Shown here in pieces: positions 25,247-30,711 of a stretch of DNA of 30,711 nucleotides. The stretch lies in NCBI GenBank assembly GCA_964615195.1, contig CAZTNG010000015.1, forward strand, positions 1-30,711. Direction: 5' to 3'. The notes under the pieces are model-generated. The model was not told the DNA's origin. It saw only the letters and a program-made list of their open reading frames with translations, and searched no databases. The number at the start of each line of letters is the position of its first letter. Within the stretch, counting starts at the first letter, position 1. The position numbers and the translations under genes were made by a program. This stretch comes from HGM20899 sp964615195. Lineage in GTDB: Bacteria; Pseudomonadota; Gammaproteobacteria; Enterobacterales; Succinivibrionaceae.

Positions 25247-26101
25247 ATGAAAAAAAATGATCCATCACTATATGAACCAGCTATTTGGGAAGACCATTCT
25301 GCAAATTTCACAGACATCCTTTACCATAAAACAATTGACGGTATCGCAAAAATAACAATTAATCGTCCACAGGTAAGAAATGCTTTTAGACCCAAAACAG
25401 TAATGGAAATGGAAGAAGCATTAAGAGATGCACGTTTTGACTCTAATATAGGTGTAATTATTTTTACTGGCGCAGGAGACCTAGCATTCTGTTCAGGAGG
25501 CGACCAAAAAATTAGAGGTGATTACGGTGGATATAAAGATGAAACCGGGGTTCATCATTTAAATGTATTAGACCTTCAACGTCAAATTAGAACATGTCCC
25601 AAACCAGTTATAGCAATGGTTGCAGGATATGCAATAGGCGGAGGTCACGTTCTTCATTTAGTTTGCGATCTTACAATTGCCGCAGATAATGCTATTTTTG
25701 GACAAACAGGTCCAAAAGTAGGCTCTTTTGATGGTGGTTATGGAGCATCATATATGGCAAGAATTATAGGACAAAAAAAGGCACGTGAAATTTGGTTCCT
25801 ATGTAGACAATATAATGCACAAGAAGCTCTAGATATGGGGTTAGTTAATACTGTAGTTCCACTAGCAGATCTTGAAAAAGAAACTGTATGTTGGTGCCGA
25901 GAAATTTTATGTCATAGTCCAGTTGCATTAAGATGCCTCAAAGCATCACTAAATGCTGATTGTGATGGACAAACCGGATTACAAGAGCTTGCTGGTGATG
26001 CAACAATGCTTTTTTACATGACTGAAGAAGGGCAAGAAGGCCGAAACGCATTTAATGAAAAACGCAAACCAGACTTTTCAAAATTTAAAAGAAATCCTTA
26101 A
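25247..26101 (+). CDS. menB: 1,4-dihydroxy-2-naphthoyl-CoA synthase
   Basis: MenB closes the second ring, turning o-succinylbenzoyl-CoA into dihydroxynaphthoyl-CoA. The 284-residue crotonase-fold protein is highly conserved: ITINRPQVRNAFRP, oxyanion-hole segments FCSGGDQ (GGDQ 84-87) and YAIGGGHVLH, and QTGPKVGSFDGGYG with Ser160 and Asp162. The QTGPKVGSFDGG Gly and Gln are those that bind bicarbonate in the type I enzymes. The C terminus EGRNAFNEKRKPDFSKF is diagnostic. It lies 3 nt after menH and 2 nt before menC, in one transcription unit. Confidence 0.97.
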   Translation: MKKNDPSLYEPAIWEDHSANFTDILYHKTIDGIAKITINRPQVRNAFRPKTVMEMEEALRDARFDSNIGVIIFTGAGDLAFCSGGDQKIRGDYGGYKDETGVHHLNVLDLQRQIRTCPKPVIAMVAGYAIGGGHVLHLVCDLTIAADNAIFGQTGPKVGSFDGGYGASYMARIIGQKKAREIWFLCRQYNAQEALDMGLVNTVVPLADLEKETVCWCREILCHSPVALRCLKASLNADCDGQTGLQELAGDATMLFYMTEEGQEGRNAFNEKRKPDFSKFKRNP

Positions 26102-26103
26102 TA

Positions 26104-27006
26104 ATGAAGCTAAAATTTTATAGCTATAAAATTAATTTTTCTAAAAAAATCCATCTAAAAAGAGGAGATTTATCTTTTCGTGAAGGTATTATTATTGAAA
26201 ATAATGATACTTTTGCGGAAATAGCTCCTCTACCTTATTTTTCAATGGATTCATTAAATCAGGTTTATAAATTTTTAGAAGCAAATTACCTTAATATTCC
26301 TAACATATGGGATGCAACATTTGCACAAAATCTAATTACTTTAAAACTTCCTTCCTTAAATTTTTCATATTATGCTTTAACCCACCCATTAACTGCATCT
26401 AAAAGAATAATACCCTATAATTTTATCTTAGGTACTACTCAAGAAATAGTTCAAAAACTAAACGGAAAAGAAGGCATATTCAAAATAAAGGTGGGAATAT
26501 ATAATTTTGATGAAGAAATAAATATGCTTAGAAAAATTTATTCTCAGTCAAAAGTAAAACTTATTATAGATGCTAATTGCAACCTAACCATTGATCAAGC
26601 ACAAGAAATATTACGTGAAACAGCCAATAATATTGTTTATTTTGAAGATCCGTGTCCTACAATTAAACAATGCTTAAGTTTAAACACTCAAATTGCATTA
26701 GATGAGCTTAATAGAAATAATTTAATTAACGAATTAAATCCACTAAATGATGTGACACTAAATAGTAAATTGAAAAAATGTATAAAAATCATTAAACCGA
26801 CCATTAGTGGGATGAATGAAGTAATACTTGCAAATTCACCAATATTAACCTCTGCATTTGAAAGCCCAATTGCAATAAAATATATTGAACAACTAAGTTA
26901 TACACATAACCTACCTAATCCTGGGACTGATACTCTTAAATACTTTAATGTTGATGAAATTAATATGAATAATTTCATAAAAAATTTAAAGCCAATACAT
27001 TTTTAA
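26104..27006 (+). CDS. menC: o-Succinylbenzoate synthase
   Basis: MenC dehydrates SHCHC to o-succinylbenzoate. The 300-residue enolase-superfamily protein is divergent but keeps the active-site set in order: Lys127 and Lys129 (KIK), metal ligands Asp156 (IIDAN), Glu181 (YFEDP) and Asp200 (ALDE), and Lys231 (IIKPT). The N-terminal capping domain includes REGIIIE and AEIAPLPYFS. It is slightly shorter than the E. coli enzyme. The start lies 2 nt after the menB stop, so translation is probably coupled. Confidence 0.94.
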   Translation: MKLKFYSYKINFSKKIHLKRGDLSFREGIIIENNDTFAEIAPLPYFSMDSLNQVYKFLEANYLNIPNIWDATFAQNLITLKLPSLNFSYYALTHPLTASKRIIPYNFILGTTQEIVQKLNGKEGIFKIKVGIYNFDEEINMLRKIYSQSKVKLIIDANCNLTIDQAQEILRETANNIVYFEDPCPTIKQCLSLNTQIALDELNRNNLINELNPLNDVTLNSKLKKCIKIIKPTISGMNEVILANSPILTSAFESPIAIKYIEQLSYTHNLPNPGTDTLKYFNVDEINMNNFIKNLKPIHF

Positions 27007-27024
27007 AAATTATAAGGAGTTTAA

Positions 27025-28488
27025 ATGAGTTATTGTTTATTACAACGAGCAGCTATTCTTTTTGGGAACAATACTGCTATAAAAAATACAAAATATAAAC
27101 TATCTTATTCTGAGCTTTACAACTTATCAAAATTGATGGATAAATATGTAATTAACAGTGATAAATCAATTTTTGTTATTCCTGCTCAATGTACTCCTTT
27201 CTATATTGCCTTAATATTTTCCATTATAAGAATTAATAAAATATATTTACCTGTATCTGTTCATGAAAAAACCAATAACATTAATAAATTATGTGCAGAT
27301 CTAAATGCGAAATTTATCAATCTTACTGATATTGCAAGAAATATAGATATTACAAAATTATTAAATAAACATGATACAAATTGTGCACAGGAAATAAATA
27401 CTGAAAGCCTTTTTCATAATAAAAGTTTTACTGAAATTAGCTTAGAACACATATGCAATTATTACAAAACGATACCTAGTAATATTATTTTAAGCTCAGG
27501 TTCTACCGGAGAACCAAAAAAAATTGTTCATTCTATTAGTTCACACATATACAGTGCTTTAGGAGGACAACAAGTTTTTTATATTACCTTTACGGATAAA
27601 TATTTACTTAGTCTCCCTCTTAACCATGTAGGAGGACAAGCAATTATTTTTAAATGTGTAATTTTCGGTGCCCAGATGGTTATCCAAAATGAGGTTGACC
27701 ACTCTACTGAAGAGTTGTTAATTAATAATGAGATTACACTTTTGTCCCTCGTTCCAACTCAAGCTTATAGATTATGCATGAATGAAAACTGTCCCCTTAA
27801 TAAGTCAGCATCTATCCGTGCAATTTTATTAGGTGGAGCGCCAATCGATAAACAATTAATTATAATGTTAATTAATCAAAATCCTAATTTAAAAATATAT
27901 GGTAGCTATGGTTCAACAGAAATGGCATCCCAAATATGCACAGCTGAAATCTCACAACACATTTGTGCCGGTAAAGCTCTACCTTATAGACAAATAAAAA
28001 TTTCTCACAAGGAAATCCTTGTAAAAGGTGAAACTCTTGCTTTTGGATACATGATCAATTCAAATGTAACATCTAATATCCAAAAAATAACTGATAACGA
28101 AGGCTGGTTCCACACAAAAGATATGGGTGAAATCACCACATATGGGCTGACTATACATGGTAGAATTGATAACCAATTTATCTGTGGTGGAGAAAATTTT
28201 ATACCCGAAATGATAGAAAAAGCATTAATGAGTTTACCATACATAACTAAAGCTGTTGTAGTGCCCATTAAAGATTGGGAATGGGGAAATATTGCATGTG
28301 CAATTATAGAAACAAATGATGATTGCTTTTCTATAAAGAATGACTTGGTTAAAATATTAAATAAAATTTATATACCAAAAAAATTTTTACCGTGGCCAAA
28401 TAATATAAAGTTTTCCTTTAAACTTAACCGTAAAATTCTACAAAATTATGCAGAAAAAGTCGTAAATTGTGATTTAAAAGTTCAATAA
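27025..28488 (+). CDS. menE: o-Succinylbenzoate-CoA ligase
   Basis: MenE activates o-succinylbenzoate with ATP and CoA. The 487-residue protein is an adenylate-forming enzyme: P-loop SSGSTGEPKK (157-166), SLPLNHVGGQ, ILLGGAPI, YGSTEMASQ, GWFHTKDMGE and the hinge GRIDNQFICGGENFIPEMIE. The C-terminal catalytic Lys is in KLNRKI. The VGGQ and TEMASQ segments are typical of MenE. AAGGAG at 27013-27018 is the strongest ribosome binding site in the operon. The position as last gene of menFDHBCE is as in E. coli. The 159-bp spacer to rnb shows no convincing terminator. Confidence 0.95.
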   Translation: MSYCLLQRAAILFGNNTAIKNTKYKLSYSELYNLSKLMDKYVINSDKSIFVIPAQCTPFYIALIFSIIRINKIYLPVSVHEKTNNINKLCADLNAKFINLTDIARNIDITKLLNKHDTNCAQEINTESLFHNKSFTEISLEHICNYYKTIPSNIILSSGSTGEPKKIVHSISSHIYSALGGQQVFYITFTDKYLLSLPLNHVGGQAIIFKCVIFGAQMVIQNEVDHSTEELLINNEITLLSLVPTQAYRLCMNENCPLNKSASIRAILLGGAPIDKQLIIMLINQNPNLKIYGSYGSTEMASQICTAEISQHICAGKALPYRQIKISHKEILVKGETLAFGYMINSNVTSNIQKITDNEGWFHTKDMGEITTYGLTIHGRIDNQFICGGENFIPEMIEKALMSLPYITKAVVVPIKDWEWGNIACAIIETNDDCFSIKNDLVKILNKIYIPKKFLPWPNNIKFSFKLNRKILQNYAEKVVNCDLKVQ

Positions 28489-28647
28489 TCATTATAAATG
28501 GTTGGCAAAATAATATCTTATGCATAACTAATTAATCATAATTTTTATAAGTTTAGTTTTTATAGACACCTACTTAAAAGATCGCTAAAATGCAAGTAAG
28601 AATTTGCAAATAATTAAGTCCAAAAAGAGGACATATAGGAATATTCA

Positions 28648-30597
28648 ATGTTAGCTGATAATCCAGTGCTCCAAAAATTGAAGCAAGATAATGAAAAATC
28701 AAAAATAAAAAAAGAAGGCTGCGTTAAAGCCACAGACAAAAGTTACGGATTTTTAGAAGTAGACAATAAGGAAAGCTACTTTATTCCTCCTCAATTTATG
28801 AAAAATTTGATTCACGGCGATAAAATTGAAGCCGTAATAACGTCAAATGGAGATAAACAACAGGCCGAACCATTAAAATTAATCGAACCTTACCTAAAAC
28901 GTTTTGTAGCAAGAATTAAGTATAATAAGGGATTTCTTAATATAATTCCTGATCATCCAAGTATTAAAAATTGGATTCGAGCTAAAAGTCATCTTAAAAA
29001 TATAGACCTTCAGGAAGGAGATTGGGTTATTGCAACGCTAACGGAGCATGCAATGAACAACCAAAAATTTCATATGGCTGAAATCATTGAATTTATTACT
29101 ACAGCTAATGATCCTCAAGCTCCATGGTGGGTTGTTCTCAGAGGACTAGATCTTCCAAAACAATCTCCATTTGATGAGGGTAATTATGAATTCAAAGACA
29201 AAAATTATGTTCGTACAGATTTAACTCATTTACCTTTCGTAACCATAGATAGTGAAAAAACTAAGGATATGGATGATGCATTGTACATTGAACAATTTTC
29301 TGATGGTTCATGGAAATTGTGGATCGCGATAGCCGATCCTACTGGGTATATTGATGAAAATGATAAACTTGATATAGAAGCATCAAAACGCGCATTTTCA
29401 ATTTACTTACCTGGTCGTGATATTCCAATGTTACCAAGATCCCTTAGCGATGATTTGTGTTCCCTAAAAGAAGGAGAAATAAGAAACGTTTTAGTGGGAT
29501 GTATAAATATTGAGGCTGACGGTAATCTTGTTGGAGAAACAAAATTTGAATTAGCTACTATAAAATCACAAGGAAAACTAGTTTACGATAAAGTTTCTGA
29601 TTTGCTCGAAGGTAATGAAACTAACTTCCAACCTAGTGAAGTAATTTATAACCAAATAAAAATGCTAGAATCTTTTTGTAAGGCAAGATTCCAATACAGA
29701 AGTTGTCATGCTTCTGTTTTTAAAGACAAACCTGAATATGAATTCATACTAAATGATGATGGATCTTTAAAAGAAATAAAAATAGCAACTAGACGAATTG
29801 CTAACAGAATAGTTGAAGAAGCCATGATTGCTGCCAATACATGTGCAGGTAAATTTCTTGCAAATCATTTCCATGCTGGTATTTTTAATATCCATATGGG
29901 ATTTGACCAAGAAAAAATGAGTGATGTTGTTCAATTACTTTCTGAATATAACGCTCCAATCACAGATCCAAAAGAATTAAGCACAGTTGAGGGTTTTAGC
30001 AAAATTAAAAGATGGGTTGACGAAATAGACTCAGATTATATTGATAACAGATTAAGAAAGTACCAAGAATATGCTCAAATGTCACCTGTACCAGGCCCTC
30101 ATTATGGTTTAGGTTTAGATTATTATGCGACATGGACATCACCTATAAGAAAATATGGGGATATGATTAATCATAGACTTATTAAGTCATTCTTAAACAG
30201 TGGTAAACATCCTCGCATTCCAAATGATGAAACAATTGAAACCATGAATATAGCAAAAAGATATAATCGCTTAGCCGAAAGAAATGTTAAAGATTGGTTA
30301 TATGTTAAGTATTTAGAATCATATATGAACAATGGAACTGTATTTACAGGCGAGATTTTTGATATTACCAGAGGCGGTTTACGTATTAGATTACTTGAAA
30401 ACGGAGCTACCGCATTTATTCCTTCAAGCTTTATTTGTACCGACAGGAAGCGAATTGAAAGTGATAATAATACAGGTATTATGAAAATCGATGGCAATGA
30501 ATACTTTAAAATTAGCCAAACTATTGAAGTAGTAGTAGCTGAATTAAATTACAACACTCGCTCTATTGTTGCAAAATTAGCAAAATCTATACAATAG
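28648..30597 (+). CDS. rnb: Exoribonuclease II
   Basis: RNase II degrades single-stranded RNA from the 3' end. The 649-residue protein has the normal E. coli-like length and layout: cold-shock domains (about 20-170), the RNB catalytic domain (about 190-530) and a C-terminal S1 domain (about 555-645, GTVFTGEIFDITRGGLRIRL). The Mg2+-binding aspartates fall at the E. coli positions: Asp201, 207, 209 and 210 in TIDSEKTKDMDDALY. The RNB signature is YATWTSPIRKYGDMINHRL. The short length and lack of a basic tail favour RNase II over RNase R. AGGA (28637-28640) lies 7 nt before the ATG. It is probably a separate transcription unit ended by the hairpin at 30632. Confidence 0.95.
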   Translation: MLADNPVLQKLKQDNEKSKIKKEGCVKATDKSYGFLEVDNKESYFIPPQFMKNLIHGDKIEAVITSNGDKQQAEPLKLIEPYLKRFVARIKYNKGFLNIIPDHPSIKNWIRAKSHLKNIDLQEGDWVIATLTEHAMNNQKFHMAEIIEFITTANDPQAPWWVVLRGLDLPKQSPFDEGNYEFKDKNYVRTDLTHLPFVTIDSEKTKDMDDALYIEQFSDGSWKLWIAIADPTGYIDENDKLDIEASKRAFSIYLPGRDIPMLPRSLSDDLCSLKEGEIRNVLVGCINIEADGNLVGETKFELATIKSQGKLVYDKVSDLLEGNETNFQPSEVIYNQIKMLESFCKARFQYRSCHASVFKDKPEYEFILNDDGSLKEIKIATRRIANRIVEEAMIAANTCAGKFLANHFHAGIFNIHMGFDQEKMSDVVQLLSEYNAPITDPKELSTVEGFSKIKRWVDEIDSDYIDNRLRKYQEYAQMSPVPGPHYGLGLDYYATWTSPIRKYGDMINHRLIKSFLNSGKHPRIPNDETIETMNIAKRYNRLAERNVKDWLYVKYLESYMNNGTVFTGEIFDITRGGLRIRLLENGATAFIPSSFICTDRKRIESDNNTGIMKIDGNEYFKISQTIEVVVAELNYNTRSIVAKLAKSIQ

Positions 30598-30631
30598 ACA
30601 GAAATTTATATAATTTTCAGAAATTAAAACC

Positions 30632-30665
30632 AAATGGGTTGTAATATTTTTACAACCCATTTTTT
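30632..30665. terminator. Strong, probably bidirectional terminator after rnb
   Basis: A perfect 13-bp stem (30632-30644 with 30650-30662, containing GGGTTG/CAACCC) with a 5-nt loop is followed by a T-run at 30660-30665. An A-rich flank on the left lets it serve the minus-strand gene ending at 30672 as well. Confidence 0.9.
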
Positions 30666-30671
30666 ATAAAA

Positions 30672-30711
30672 TTACTTTATTCCACTATGACGTAAAATAG
30701 CATCTATCTTT
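30672..30711 (-). CDS. C-terminal end of an unidentified protein, partial
   Basis: Read on the minus strand, the last bases give an open frame ending ...KIDAILRHSGIK and TAA at 30672-30674. Its position just beyond a bidirectional terminator, convergent with rnb, supports a real gene end. Twelve residues do not identify the protein; the rest lies outside the window. Confidence 0.4.
   Translation of the reverse strand, partial: KIDAILRHSGIK

Noticed and set aside
1..30711. CRISPR arrays, tRNA or rRNA genes, insertion sequences
   Set aside because: I saw no regularly spaced repeats, no tRNA-like TTCGA arm with acceptor pairing, and no transposase or terminal inverted repeats.

Overview
The window is a chromosomal segment of an AT-rich gammaproteobacterium (G+C judged by eye at about 30%). 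The evidence is an E. coli-like menFDHBCE gene order, the def-fmt-rsmB-trkA block, a PotFGHI-type putrescine transporter, RNase II, RluA, an MltF-type lytic transglycosylase and a YfcZ/YiiS-family protein. A menaquinone pathway with a perfect FNR-type box in front of it suggests respiration with little or no oxygen. I cannot fix the genus; an AT-rich, host-associated lineage is a guess.

Layout. (1) 1-5993 is the end of a surface-polysaccharide cluster. It holds a 5'-truncated ATP-grasp/HAD gene on the minus strand, then a plus-strand set: a tandem-domain RgpF-like (rhamnan) glycosyltransferase, a membrane sulfatase/LTA-synthase-fold transferase, rfbC and rfbD. Together they point to a rhamnose-containing glycan that may carry a phospho-substituent. 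(2) 6218-12256 is a housekeeping block: def, fmt, rsmB, trkA, trkH. (3) 12239-17278 (minus) is rluA, overlapping the end of trkH, and potFGHI for putrescine uptake. A 734-bp gene-free gap follows. (4) 18013-20811 (minus) is mltF, a yfcZ-like gene and menA. (5) 21116-28488 (plus) is menF, menD, a structured RNA locus, then menH, menB, menC, menE. With menA this makes menaquinone from chorismate. (6) rnb, a strong terminator, and the last codons of an unidentified minus-strand gene close the window.

The most interesting object is at 24271-24392, between menD and menH. It is a 122-nt island of about 43% G+C (counted) made of consecutive small hairpins. Several present GGA in the loop, including one that matches the CsrA-binding consensus ACANGGANGU exactly on a 6-bp stem. 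It looks like a CsrB/RsmZ-type sponge RNA, or a CsrA-controlled leader of menHBCE, placed inside an otherwise standard menaquinone operon. A second regulatory signal is the perfect TTGAT-N4-ATCAA box at 21056-21069, about 50 bp before menF.

For three genes I moved the start to an ATG inside a longer frame that opens with TTG or GTG: potI, potG and the yfcZ-like gene. I kept a TTG start for the sulfatase-fold gene and a GTG start for mltF, because a ribosome binding site or a signal peptide supports them.
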